NCBI GenBank assembly: GCA_050633885.1
Contig: JBOEHK010000001.1
Coordinates: 682,001-746,000, forward strand
Reading direction: 5' to 3'
Length of the DNA: 64,000 bases
Source: JAWSVE01 sp050633885
GTDB taxonomy: Bacteria > Pseudomonadota > Gammaproteobacteria > Pseudomonadales > Cellvibrionaceae
The position numbers were made by a program, and so were the translations under genes. Below the pieces are notes generated by a model. The model was not told the DNA's origin. It worked only from the letters and a program-made list of their open reading frames with translations, and searched no databases. Positions 41,100-50,529 of this stretch are shown one piece after another; positions within the stretch are counted from its first letter, which is position 1, and each line of letters begins with the position of its first letter.

Positions 41100-43176
41100 C
41101 GATCACGTACAAGTCCTAGAGACTCTTAAGCACGACCAGTTAGCGGAAAAAGACCTTCGTAAAAAGGTGGCAGAAGTTACCAGCTTTATGCACCACCCTG
41201 ACGGTCAGTGGGAGCCTGAAATAGCCTCTCAATTCAATGGTCGCCCTCAGTACACATTCGACCAAACAAAGCCCCAAGTTAATAAAGCATGGGCTGAAAT
41301 GGCGGCGAATGAGTACAGCGCAGAAACACAACCCTGCGGCGGTGGAGCATCGGAAGACGTTTCAAATATTATTGATGGTTTGATTCGTAATATTTATAAC
41401 GTTTCAAGTTTTGACGATGTTTCTACCAAAGAAGGTAAGCGAATGATTGCCGGTGGTTCGGGCTACTGGCGAATAGTTTCTACGTATATCGGTGAAGGCT
41501 TTCATCAAGAATTAAAAATTGTCCCAATCAGTAACGCTAATGATCGAGTTTGGTTTGATGCCAACTCTGAAATGCAAACCCGTGAAGATGCTGCTCATGT
41601 CAATATCTTAACGTCTGTTGCGACCACAATCTTAAAAGACAAATACAAAGACAGGGACGGTGATTTTCAATCAGTCAGTGGCAGTATTGAGAGTAATGAT
41701 TATTACAACAAGACAGAATCGAACACGATAACCGGCGAGATAATTTACAAAAAACCGTACACCAAAACCATTTATCTTTTAGATGACGAAGATACCAGTG
41801 TTGTTGACGATGAAGGTTTAGAAAGACTGGGTTTAACGCCTGATAACATCATGGTCATTGAAAGTCGTGAGTGTGATTCATTTAAAATCTATTCAAGAAA
41901 GTACGACAATAAAGGCTGGCTTGAAGAAGAAAAAGAAACGGTCTTTAAGCATCTGCCTGTTATTGCTGAATATGCAAACTTCGATGTAGTAGAAAACAAA
42001 GTGGTCTATATGGGGCTTGTCCTTCCCATCATCGATCACTGTCGTGTATTTAATTATGTTGAATCACGCAAAATCGAAGAAGCTGTTTTAGCGCCACGAC
42101 AAAAGATATTGATGGATGACCGGGTGGTTAATGGTTACACCAGCGAGTTCTCTAACATAAACACAAACCCCAACGCCATACAGCTATACAAGGGCGGCAT
42201 TGTGGATGCAGCGCCACCCATTACCGTAGGCGGCATTAACCCTAGCCCCGCTCTTTCTGAATTGTCCGCTGACATGATCCGTAACATTGAGATCACTTCA
42301 GGGCTTCCCAACGAATTAACCGTTTTACAAAACACGGCGAATGATTCTGATTTTAGATCAGATCAACGAACCTCTGCCGGTCAGATGGGTACGTTTGAAT
42401 ACTATCGCGCTCATAAGGTTGCGCTAGAGCATACGGCGAAAGTTTTATTAGGTGCTATCCCTAAAGTTTACGATTCAAAACGGATGGTTCGAGTTGTGGG
42501 TGAAGACGGCCAAAGCAGCGAGGTTTTAATTAATTCAGCCGATGAAATTAAAAACGACTTAACACTTGGTCATTATGATATTTGCGTGAAAGTTGGCCCG
42601 TCATTTAAAGACAGAAAAACCGAGGCGAATACAAAGCTACTGGAAATGGGGCAGTACATACCCGGATTAATTGATCGCAACGCTGATATTTTAATTACCA
42701 ATATCGACGCACCCGGCATGAGAAGTACGCGAGATCGAGAGCGTGAAAGATTGTTCAAGTCTGGCATGATTCCAGATGAGCAATTGACGGATGTTGAGAA
42801 ACAAGAGCTTGAGGCGATGAGGTCACAGCCTCAACAGCCAGACCCCAACGCTATGATTGCACAAGCGGAAGTGGAGAGAGTGCAGGGTGAAAACGCTCTA
42901 GTTCAACTTAAGCATCAAACAGAACAAATTAAATTGCAGCAAGCACAACAAAAGCTCAATTCAGATCAAGAAAAAATTCAATTAGAGGCTCAATTAAAAT
43001 CATTTGAGCTAGAGAATAAAGCCCAATCGCAAAAGATCGATGATGTCCTGAAACTAATCAAAGGGCTAGCAGAGTATAAAACCGCACTGGTATCAGGCGG
43101 GGATGTGACAGGTAACGAAGTAGAAGGTTATCAAGAGCAAGCCCAGCTAATAACAGAAGTTCAAGACCAAATCTAA
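41086..43176 (+). CDS. P22-like portal protein
   Basis: 696 aa (P22 portal 725 aa) with a GTG start overlapping terL by 14 bp. Similarities: GRPQYTFDQTKPQVNK, RVWFDANSEMQTREDAAH, HLPVIAEYANF, and ICVKVGPSFKDRKTEANTKLLEMGQYIPG. The C-terminal 110 residues form a Gln-rich helical barrel (IKLQQAQQKLNSDQEKIQLE), as in P22. It forms the dodecameric gate at the capsid vertex. Confidence 0.9.
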   Translation: MLDYSDHVQVLETLKHDQLAEKDLRKKVAEVTSFMHHPDGQWEPEIASQFNGRPQYTFDQTKPQVNKAWAEMAANEYSAETQPCGGGASEDVSNIIDGLIRNIYNVSSFDDVSTKEGKRMIAGGSGYWRIVSTYIGEGFHQELKIVPISNANDRVWFDANSEMQTREDAAHVNILTSVATTILKDKYKDRDGDFQSVSGSIESNDYYNKTESNTITGEIIYKKPYTKTIYLLDDEDTSVVDDEGLERLGLTPDNIMVIESRECDSFKIYSRKYDNKGWLEEEKETVFKHLPVIAEYANFDVVENKVVYMGLVLPIIDHCRVFNYVESRKIEEAVLAPRQKILMDDRVVNGYTSEFSNINTNPNAIQLYKGGIVDAAPPITVGGINPSPALSELSADMIRNIEITSGLPNELTVLQNTANDSDFRSDQRTSAGQMGTFEYYRAHKVALEHTAKVLLGAIPKVYDSKRMVRVVGEDGQSSEVLINSADEIKNDLTLGHYDICVKVGPSFKDRKTEANTKLLEMGQYIPGLIDRNADILITNIDAPGMRSTRDRERERLFKSGMIPDEQLTDVEKQELEAMRSQPQQPDPNAMIAQAEVERVQGENALVQLKHQTEQIKLQQAQQKLNSDQEKIQLEAQLKSFELENKAQSQKIDDVLKLIKGLAEYKTALVSGGDVTGNEVEGYQEQAQLITEVQDQI

Positions 43177-43196
43177 CTTTTCCACAACCTCGAATG

Positions 43197-43221
43197 AACC
43201 CAGCCATGTGCTGGGTTTTTT
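43197..43221 (+). terminator. Terminator between portal and scaffold genes
   Basis: AACCCAGC and GCTGGGTT form an 8-bp perfect stem followed by six T. Strong by inspection and placed in the middle of the virion operon. Confidence 0.9.
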
Positions 43222-43256
43222 CGTTTTAGCGTTTTAAAAAACTAGAGGCAACACCC

Positions 43257-44126
43257 ATGAGCGAAGAAAACCTAGAGCAAGAAGAGTTGGAGCAATCCAA
43301 TGAGATCAACGAAGACGAGATTGAATCGGAAGAGGTTGAAGAGACCGAGACCGAAAGTGAAGACGAGGGTGAATCAGAAGACGAAAAGCCCAAAGCGAAA
43401 GAAACACCCAAGGACGAATCGACTTATTTGGATTTTTCTAAGGAAAGTTTGCCGAGCGAGCAAGTTAAAAAGCGAATCGACGCAGACACAAAACATAAAT
43501 ACAAAATAGAAAGCGATCTTAAAACTGAACGCGAAAAACGTTTAGAGCTTGAGAAAAAAATACTTGAGTTAGAAAAACCCAAAGAGGTTGCAAAGCCTAA
43601 TCATGATCTTGCTTACGAATCACCTGAAAAGTATGACGCACAGGTGGCCGCTCATTACGAGTCAATCAAAAAGCAAGAAGAGTGGAACAGAAGAAATGAA
43701 TCATTGGAGCAGCAGGCATTGCAAGAAAAGCAATCCAAGCTGCAAGAAGTTGAAGCAAAGTTTTTAGAGCGTGCCGTAAAAAACGGTTTTACGCAAGAAC
43801 AGATGAATTTAGCCGCCGACAGCGTTGCATTAACACTGCGACAAATCGGAAGGCAAGAAGATGCTCAAAAGTATCAAGATATTTTCAAGTTTGTAATGAC
43901 GCACGATTACGGCGACAAGGTGATGGACTCTTTATCAAAAGACTCCGATTTAGTGAGAGAAGTTATCAGTCTCGATCCGATGAAAGCCGCTTTAAAGATC
44001 AATGATATCGCACGCTCATTCCAAGCAAAACTCAAATCCAAAACTCCACCACCTGACGAGCCGCTAAAAGGTTCGGGTGCAAAGCCCGAGGAAAGTCAAT
44101 TTCTAAAGGGCGCTACATTTTCTTAA
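43257..44126 (+). CDS. Scaffolding protein
   Basis: 289 aa (P22 gp8 303 aa). Very acidic N-terminus (runs of Glu and Asp), long coiled-coil helices (KTEREKRLELEKKILELEKP), and a basic C-terminal part (FQAKLKSKTPPPDEP) that in P22 binds coat. Position between portal and coat is that of P22. It directs prohead assembly and exits before maturation. Confidence 0.85.
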   Translation: MSEENLEQEELEQSNEINEDEIESEEVEETETESEDEGESEDEKPKAKETPKDESTYLDFSKESLPSEQVKKRIDADTKHKYKIESDLKTEREKRLELEKKILELEKPKEVAKPNHDLAYESPEKYDAQVAAHYESIKKQEEWNRRNESLEQQALQEKQSKLQEVEAKFLERAVKNGFTQEQMNLAADSVALTLRQIGRQEDAQKYQDIFKFVMTHDYGDKVMDSLSKDSDLVREVISLDPMKAALKINDIARSFQAKLKSKTPPPDEPLKGSGAKPEESQFLKGATFS

Positions 44127-44139
44127 AAGGTAACTAATC

Positions 44140-45423
44140 ATGGCTAATAATTTTGACAACAACTTTACGCGAAAAATCGCAAAAGGTTTTTTAAAGGGCG
44201 TTGAGAGTAAGCGCGTACTCTCTAAAAACGTAAACACTCAATTGCTTGATGGTAAGTTCAATCCGGCATCTGGCGCAGACGTAGATTTTAAACGTGGCAC
44301 CGACTACACCTCTATTCGTACGCCAAAAGGTGATATCAGCGGGGACACTCCTAGCGATATCGTTGTAGGTAAAGCGACTGGTACTGTTCAAGACTACTTT
44401 ACTGTTTTTGTTGATTACGATGAAGCAGATGAAGCAATCAAGATGGACGAGCTTGATAAACTTTTAGACCCTATGACAGGTCGCCTTGTTACGGATGTAG
44501 AAGTTGATTATGCCAAGTTCATGTTGAGCGGATCAGGCTTAACGGCTGGTGTTACTGGTACTCCTGTCAATTCTTGGGAGCATGTTGCAGAAGCTGGCGC
44601 ATTAATGGAGTCAATCGGCATTCCTAAAGATGGCGGCTGGTGTTATTCAATCAATCCTTTCACCCAAAAAGCTTTATCGAAAGAGCAGCGCTCTTTAGGT
44701 GCTGGCGGATCGGCTGGAAGCTTGATTTCAGAAGCGCATCGTAACGCGATTGTTGCCGAAAACTTTGCTGGCATGAAGGTAATGACGGCAACGACTTTGC
44801 CCACGTATCAAACCTTTGCGGGTGCTGATCGTACTGGTGCGGTTGCTGCGAATCCTGTTGTTACATATGACTCAGTTAAAAATACAATGATACAAAGCAT
44901 TGCTGTTTCTGGGTTTGTTGCTGACTTAGAAATCAAAGCTGGTGAGACTGTCACATTTGACGATGTGAATATGCTGAACCTTTCAACTCGTCAGCCTGTT
45001 ATTGGTGAAAATGGAAATAAAATCCCATTCTCTTCAACTGTTTCGGAGGATGTGACGCTAGACGGAAGCGGTGCGGGAACTATCTTGATTACTGGCCCTG
45101 CAATTTATGAGGCTGGCGGTGCATATAATACGGTTGATGGCGCTATCACCACTTCAACTAATGTAACTCTTGGTGGCGGCGGCGCTTCAAGCGTAATCAT
45201 TCAGCCTAACCTTTTCTGGCACAAAGAAGCATTCTCAATTGGTTCTGTACCGATTAAGAAACTTCACTCTACAGATACCCTAGCAACGACAGAGGACGGC
45301 TTGCAATTCCGTGTTTCTAAAGGTGTTGGCTTCTTAGAGAACAACCAGAAAGTAAGGATTGATTTCAGACCCGCTTACGCGAAACTGAATCCGTTCTTTG
45401 CTGGTAAAGGCTTCGGTCGCTAA
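44140..45423 (+). CDS. Major capsid protein, P22 coat family
   Basis: 427 aa (P22 gp5 430 aa). HK97-fold coat protein. Parts matching the P22 family: the N-terminal helix, VFVDYDEADEAIKMDELDKLLDPM, a central inserted beta domain (about 270-350), and IIQPNLFWHKEAFSIGSVPIKK near the C-terminus. Lies 13 bp after the scaffold gene. Confidence 0.88.
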   Translation: MANNFDNNFTRKIAKGFLKGVESKRVLSKNVNTQLLDGKFNPASGADVDFKRGTDYTSIRTPKGDISGDTPSDIVVGKATGTVQDYFTVFVDYDEADEAIKMDELDKLLDPMTGRLVTDVEVDYAKFMLSGSGLTAGVTGTPVNSWEHVAEAGALMESIGIPKDGGWCYSINPFTQKALSKEQRSLGAGGSAGSLISEAHRNAIVAENFAGMKVMTATTLPTYQTFAGADRTGAVAANPVVTYDSVKNTMIQSIAVSGFVADLEIKAGETVTFDDVNMLNLSTRQPVIGENGNKIPFSSTVSEDVTLDGSGAGTILITGPAIYEAGGAYNTVDGAITTSTNVTLGGGGASSVIIQPNLFWHKEAFSIGSVPIKKLHSTDTLATTEDGLQFRVSKGVGFLENNQKVRIDFRPAYAKLNPFFAGKGFGR

Positions 45424-45425
45424 TA

Positions 45426-46856
45426 GTGCCCGACCTACCTTTCACCTCTGGTTTTTATCAGTCGATTTCTCCGCAATCTTCCATCCAAAATTGTATTAAC
45501 TGGTATGTGAATGTTGCGGAGCAGTCTTCTTTGTCTGCTGAAAGCCTTTTCCCGTGCCCCGGTATAGCTTCTAGATTTAATGGTGTTCCGCTTGAGTCAA
45601 ATCGCGGGGCGCACAATCTTTCTGGTGTGCCGTACTTTGTGTGCGGGGAAAAACTGTACCGAATAAATAGAACAATATTGGCTGAAATAGAGAATTTTTC
45701 TATAGAAGAGCTTGGAGAAATACTCGGAAACAAGAGAGTTCTTATTGATGATAACGGTCATCAACTTTCAATTGTTGTGCCGGGCGAGCATCTTTATATT
45801 TTTGATTCGTCGGACGATTCAATAACAGAAATTATAGATATTAATTATGACGGCCCTGTCGATAGTGTTGCGTTTGTCGATGGCTTTTTCTTTTACAATA
45901 AAACAGACAGCGGCAAGATTTTGCAGTCTGGCTTGAATGATGGATTAACGTTTGATGCTTTGGAGTTTGGCTCTGCCGAGGCTGACCCTGACAAAATAGT
46001 CAGGCTCTTTAAGTTTAATAATGAGCTTTACGCATTAGGCACAGAAACAATCACGCCATTTAGAAACATTGGTGGCGCTGGTTTTGTTATGCAGCCAGTT
46101 CAGGGCGGCATAATAGACATAGGTCTTCGATCCAAGTACGCAATAGCGAAAACTAAAAATTCATTTGTCTTCTTGGGTTCTGGCGAGAATATTGAGCCAG
46201 CCGTTTATATATTTTCAGGCGGTCAGCCACAAAAAATATCAACAGAACCCATCGATTCAACCATTCAAAATAAAACTGATTTTGAAATAGATAATTCTTT
46301 TTTCTTGCGCTACTCAAACAATGGAGAAGATTTTATTTTGTTAACGCTTGGCAGCAAGACTTTTGGTTTTTGCTATTACGCATCGCAGTTGTCAGGAAGG
46401 AAAATATGGTTTGAGCGATCTTCTAGAATTTCCGGCAAGGATTACGCTTGGCGCGTTTACTCTATTATACAAGCATATAACAGACTTTGGGTCGGCGACT
46501 CAATAGATGGAAGAATTGGGTTGATGAGCGATAAAGAGGGGCTTGAATATGATGAGCCAATCATCCGAGAGTTCACAACTCAACCTTTCCACGGTAGCGG
46601 AAGAGGTGTAACCGTTTCTGAAATTGAGTTGCTTATGGATGGAGCAGGCGGTGATAACTACATAGAGCTAAGCTGGTCAGACGACGGGAGAAACTTTTCC
46701 TACGGGAATGCAAAAGCGATAGGAAAAGAAGGTCAGTATAATTTAAGAAAAATATGGCGGCGGCTCGGCAGATTCCCAAACATAAGATCATTCAGATTTA
46801 CAACCTCTTCATCTATTCCGCCTGTAATTAACAAGTTATTGGGGCGTTGGAAATGA
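45426..46856 (+). CDS. gp10-like packaged-DNA stabilisation protein
   Basis: 476 aa (P22 gp10 472 aa) with GTG start. Hallmarks: N-terminal SPQSSIQNCINWYVNV and PCPGI, repeated beta blades, AIAKTKNSFVFLGSG in the middle, and a C-terminal LRKIWRRLGRFPNIRSFRF. In P22 this is the tail hub that closes the portal below gp4. Follows the coat gene because gp4 has moved elsewhere. Confidence 0.85.
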   Translation: MPDLPFTSGFYQSISPQSSIQNCINWYVNVAEQSSLSAESLFPCPGIASRFNGVPLESNRGAHNLSGVPYFVCGEKLYRINRTILAEIENFSIEELGEILGNKRVLIDDNGHQLSIVVPGEHLYIFDSSDDSITEIIDINYDGPVDSVAFVDGFFFYNKTDSGKILQSGLNDGLTFDALEFGSAEADPDKIVRLFKFNNELYALGTETITPFRNIGGAGFVMQPVQGGIIDIGLRSKYAIAKTKNSFVFLGSGENIEPAVYIFSGGQPQKISTEPIDSTIQNKTDFEIDNSFFLRYSNNGEDFILLTLGSKTFGFCYYASQLSGRKIWFERSSRISGKDYAWRVYSIIQAYNRLWVGDSIDGRIGLMSDKEGLEYDEPIIREFTTQPFHGSGRGVTVSEIELLMDGAGGDNYIELSWSDDGRNFSYGNAKAIGKEGQYNLRKIWRRLGRFPNIRSFRFTTSSSIPPVINKLLGRWK

Positions 46857-47170
46857 TAACACCCCCTAGTCGATCCTATCCTGTTGTTGATAAAAAGGGG
46901 TCGCCTTCGGAGCGATTTACCGCGTGGGCTGAGCAGATATCTATAGCAGTTAATAATGCGGCTCACCCCGGCTTTTCCCTCGTTCTTGAACCTTCACGCG
47001 GAAGCGCAACATTGAATTACACCAATGGCGTTTTGACTCAAGTTGTGTATGCGGACACATCAACAAAGAATTTTATTTACACCAGCGGCATTTTAACAGA
47101 GGTTCAGGATAGCTCCGGCCCCAATTTAACTTTTAATTTTAATAGCGGCGTTCTAGAGAGTATCGGTTGA
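46853..47170 (+). CDS. Unknown virion-region protein
   Basis: 105 aa from the ATG at 46853 (ATGA overlap). The N-terminus is Pro-rich and the C-terminus has beta repeats (LNYTNGVLTQVVYADTSTKNFIYTSGILTEV). It lies where P22 encodes the gp26 tail needle, but no coiled coil is visible, so this is probably a different small tail component. Confidence 0.55.
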   Translation: MITPPSRSYPVVDKKGSPSERFTAWAEQISIAVNNAAHPGFSLVLEPSRGSATLNYTNGVLTQVVYADTSTKNFIYTSGILTEVQDSSGPNLTFNFNSGVLESIG

Positions 47171-47610
47171 TTATTTTAACCGAGCCTTTACACGTTAAGC
47201 GGTATATCTCGCACCCTGAAATCTTCAACGCCATTAGCACCAGCGTTTCCTTTGAAGAATTTACGCCAACTATTGGCCCAGAAGATTACTTCATTGTTAC
47301 TGCGCCGGAGTCGATGTTTTATCTCCACCCTTTTTGCGAGGACGTTTGGCAAATTCACGCACATGTACATCCAGATTACAGAAAACATGCTGTTGATGCT
47401 GCTCACCTTGCCCTTGAATTTGCGTTCTCCGAACTAGAAGCCTTAAAGGTTGTTTGCCTAATCCCTGAAATATTTCCGCGTGTTCGTGGCTTTGCTCGTA
47501 AGTGCGGCCTGACCGATCACGGGTTTATTCCAGATTCATACAGAAAAAATAGCGAGACAAGCGGCCAGTGGCTGCTGGGTTTATCACGCAAAGAATTTGA
47601 GGGTCATTAA
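47167..47610 (+). CDS. gp14-like protein with GNAT-like fold
   Basis: 147 aa with TTG start in a TTGA overlap. HPEIFNAISTSVSFEEF, DVWQIHAHVHPDYRKHAVDAAHLALEFAF and FARKCGLTDHGF follow the GNAT-like layout of phage gp14-type (DUF2824) proteins of P22-like phages. The P22 homologue assists assembly of the ejection proteins. No acetyltransferase activity is known for these. Confidence 0.65.
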   Translation: MIILTEPLHVKRYISHPEIFNAISTSVSFEEFTPTIGPEDYFIVTAPESMFYLHPFCEDVWQIHAHVHPDYRKHAVDAAHLALEFAFSELEALKVVCLIPEIFPRVRGFARKCGLTDHGFIPDSYRKNSETSGQWLLGLSRKEFEGH

Positions 47611-48984
47611 ATGGGCTTTGCTAGAAACATAAAAGACAGCTTTGACGACGGGATAGATAACTCCTCCGGCACAAAGTATGAAGCCAATGCAGATGCAGCG
47701 GCAAGGCGAGCAGCCGAAGAGCAAGCCGCTGGTGTTCGAGAAGCACAAAGAATACTGCAGGAGAATACAGATAAAGCTATTCCTTATTTGCAGGATGGTT
47801 TTAATCAGTCTTATGACTCGATCAACCAAGGAACTACAGCAGCAGGGCAGGCTATCACCGACGGCGTAACAGGGGCCGCCCAAAATATTTCCCGTGGAGG
47901 GCAGAATTCTTTGGCAGCCTTGCTTGGTGGTCAAGATCGTTCGATTCAGAGTATCCAGCAGGGCCAAAACGCATCATTAGGTAGTTTGTATCGCGGCCAG
48001 AATCAAGCAGACCGAAGTTTAACGGGCGCTACAGGTGCCGCCAACCAAACGGTTTCAGGTGGCGTAAATTCCGCGCTTGGCGACCTGTACAGCGGTGGAG
48101 GAATGGCAGCTCAAAATGTATCTCAAGGCTTTGATCGTGCCGCCGGAGGGTTTCAACCTCAAATCAATCAAGGTTCTGGTGCGTCACAAATGCAAGCAGC
48201 TTTTTCGGGCGCCTTGGGTGCCGATCAGCAGCAGCAAGCCTTTGATAATTATTCGCAATCACCCGGTCAGCAATTTTTACAAAGCGAGCAAGAGAAAGCG
48301 ATTTTACGCAATGCTAGAGCTTTAGGCATGGGTGAAAGCGGTAACACAATGAAGGCGTTGCAAGATCGAGCCTTTCAGCAGGCTCAGACCGATTTTGATA
48401 ATAACTTCTCAAGGTTAGGACAGGTAGCCGATAGGGGTATGCAAGGCCAAGGACAGGCAAGCAATTATTACGCTCAAGGTGGTCAAGCACTTGGCAATAT
48501 TAATCAAAATACAGCGCAAAATGCGGCCAACATTCGCTTTGGCGGCGCTGGTCAGCAGGCAGGCTTTTTGCAAAATCTTGGGCAGGGTATGGCGTCTAAT
48601 GCAATGAACACAGGCCAGCAAGCAGCCGGTGTCAATACCAATGCTTACGGAAAAATGGCGGGGATCAATCAAGATACCAGTCAGCAAGTGGCTGGTCTTA
48701 ATTCAGCCCTGTCGTCCGCTCTAGCAGGCTTGAATACATCGCAAGGCTCTGCCCTTGCAAATCTTGCGACATCGCAGGGTAGCCAGCTTGCGCAATCTCA
48801 ACAACAGCTAGGTACATCTCTAGCTAACACGCAAATGGGCTACGGCGCAGATCAGGCGCAACTTGCTCAAAACTTGGGAACTGCGTTGGCTGGCCCTGAT
48901 GCAAGAATCGCCAATACACCAAGAGATAATAGCTTGTTTGGCAGGTTCGATAGCATTCTTCAAAATTTTGGGGGCGCATTATGA
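47611..48984 (+). CDS. DNA-ejection-type protein 1
   Basis: 457 aa, extremely rich in Gly, Ala, Gln and Asn with long repeats (NAS LGSLYRGQ, NTGQQAAGVNTNAYGKM type). The composition is like the gp7/gp20 ejection proteins of P22-like phages. It directly follows the gp14-like gene. Expected to be injected with DNA and form part of a channel across the envelope. Confidence 0.65.
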   Translation: MGFARNIKDSFDDGIDNSSGTKYEANADAAARRAAEEQAAGVREAQRILQENTDKAIPYLQDGFNQSYDSINQGTTAAGQAITDGVTGAAQNISRGGQNSLAALLGGQDRSIQSIQQGQNASLGSLYRGQNQADRSLTGATGAANQTVSGGVNSALGDLYSGGGMAAQNVSQGFDRAAGGFQPQINQGSGASQMQAAFSGALGADQQQQAFDNYSQSPGQQFLQSEQEKAILRNARALGMGESGNTMKALQDRAFQQAQTDFDNNFSRLGQVADRGMQGQGQASNYYAQGGQALGNINQNTAQNAANIRFGGAGQQAGFLQNLGQGMASNAMNTGQQAAGVNTNAYGKMAGINQDTSQQVAGLNSALSSALAGLNTSQGSALANLATSQGSQLAQSQQQLGTSLANTQMGYGADQAQLAQNLGTALAGPDARIANTPRDNSLFGRFDSILQNFGGAL

Positions 48985-49370
48985 CAATAAAACAAAATGA
49001 AAGTCTTTTTAATGTTTCGCAGCAACCAAGCACAAATGACCAGACAAGCTCTCTTATGAGTCTCTTTAGGTTTGGTTCTGCCGCAAAGGATGCGATACAG
49101 GACGGCAAAGAGGAAGGAGACTCCGATTCTACCGACGAAAAGTCTAGCTATGAAGATGAAAATCAAGAGCTATTTGACGCCTCTGAATACTTTGAAAAGC
49201 AGGCTGTGGCCGATGCGTTAAATGAGGTTCAAGGGTTTAATTTTGAAATACCAAAACAAGAAGGAACGGAGCAAATTGAAATGCAAGAACAGGAAAGCGT
49301 TATTGCTCCGCCTGCTCAAAATCAAAATGATAGCTCAGGATTAATGGGTATTATCTCAATGTTTCTATAG
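48981..49370 (+). CDS. Unknown virion-region protein
   Basis: 129 aa, acidic and Gln/Glu-rich, with a short hydrophobic C-terminus (SGLMGIISMFL). ATGA overlap with the previous gene. It might be a small ejection protein; no family recognised. Confidence 0.55.
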   Translation: MTIKQNESLFNVSQQPSTNDQTSSLMSLFRFGSAAKDAIQDGKEEGDSDSTDEKSSYEDENQELFDASEYFEKQAVADALNEVQGFNFEIPKQEGTEQIEMQEQESVIAPPAQNQNDSSGLMGIISMFL

Positions 49371-49380
49371 GAATAGATTT

Positions 49381-50529
49381 ATGGTTTCTCCTTTACAGTC
49401 ATTAATTGCAAAACCACCGGCACCGGTCGGGAATGCGGCTCAAGATATTTCTAGTTTGTTTGGAGCCATTAACGGGTTTAGAAATACCAACACACAGAGA
49501 GATCAAGTCGCTAATCAAGAAGACCAGCGCTCGATTGAAAACAAACGTATTGATAGTGAGATTGAGCGAAAAAATACAGAAAGGGAAATCAAACAAGGTG
49601 CCCGTGACGCGATTGTAGCGTTATCAATAAAAAATCCAGAGCAGCGACAATCATTCTTGAGTCGTAGAGCGGAGGAGCTCGACAAGCAAGGAAGAGATTC
49701 ATCAGATACTAGGGCAATCATGGCGCTACCGTTTGAGGAGCAAAATTACGAGCTAAAGAAAACAGGCTCAATACTTCTTCAAAATTATCCGGGTAGCGAG
49801 AAGGCATTTCGTGGAGATATTATTAAAAAACCAGATGGTACTTTAGTTAATCGGGTGCAAAAGGTGGTTGATGGTCAAGTCTCTTTTGAAGAGTACCCGC
49901 TACAAGGAGAGCTTGTAAATAGCCTCGGTCTTACCGCCAAAGAAAAGGTTAACCAAGTCAAGCAGGAGAAAACTGCTGGCCTCAATGCGGAACTTGATGT
50001 TAAGCCAGAAATTATAAGAAACTCAAAAATTGCAGAAATAAAAGGGAAAGCAGAAGGCGAAAACCTAACAGAGCTAGAGCAATCTAGGGCAGCCCTTCCG
50101 GGTCTAAATGAAGCTGTTGGTGAACTGAAAGACCTAGCGTCTATAGCAACCTCAACGATAGGAGGGAAAATATTTGATGCGGCAATAAAAGAATCTGGAT
50201 TTGGTGCAACCGAGGGCGCAACAGCTAGAGCTAAGTTTGTTGCGATCATTAATAATCAAGTTCTGCCGCTCTTAAAGCCAACTTTTGGCGCTGCTTTCAC
50301 TGTTCAGGAAGGTGAAAGTCTAAAGGCCACAATGGGTGATCCTGATGCCTCGCCAGAAGAAAAGATAGCCCAGCTAGAAGCGTTTATCGCACAAAAGCAA
50401 AGAGACATCAAAACAAAAAGCGCATTAGCTGGCGAGACCTCTCAAAGCAAGCCAGAAGGCCAGCTAATGGAGGATGCCAACGGCAACCGCGCTTATGTTT
50501 ATCCAGACGGAAGAGTTGAGGAATTATAA
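49381..50529 (+). CDS. DNA-ejection-type protein 2
   Basis: 382 aa. A coiled-coil helix (DQRSIENKRIDSEIERKNTEREIKQG) lies near the N-terminus, followed by helical segments with Ala, Glu and Lys, and the tail DANGNRAYVYPDGRVEEL. Position and helical nature match P22-type ejection proteins (gp20 class). The stop overlaps the next gene. Confidence 0.6.
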   Translation: MVSPLQSLIAKPPAPVGNAAQDISSLFGAINGFRNTNTQRDQVANQEDQRSIENKRIDSEIERKNTEREIKQGARDAIVALSIKNPEQRQSFLSRRAEELDKQGRDSSDTRAIMALPFEEQNYELKKTGSILLQNYPGSEKAFRGDIIKKPDGTLVNRVQKVVDGQVSFEEYPLQGELVNSLGLTAKEKVNQVKQEKTAGLNAELDVKPEIIRNSKIAEIKGKAEGENLTELEQSRAALPGLNEAVGELKDLASIATSTIGGKIFDAAIKESGFGATEGATARAKFVAIINNQVLPLLKPTFGAAFTVQEGESLKATMGDPDASPEEKIAQLEAFIAQKQRDIKTKSALAGETSQSKPEGQLMEDANGNRAYVYPDGRVEEL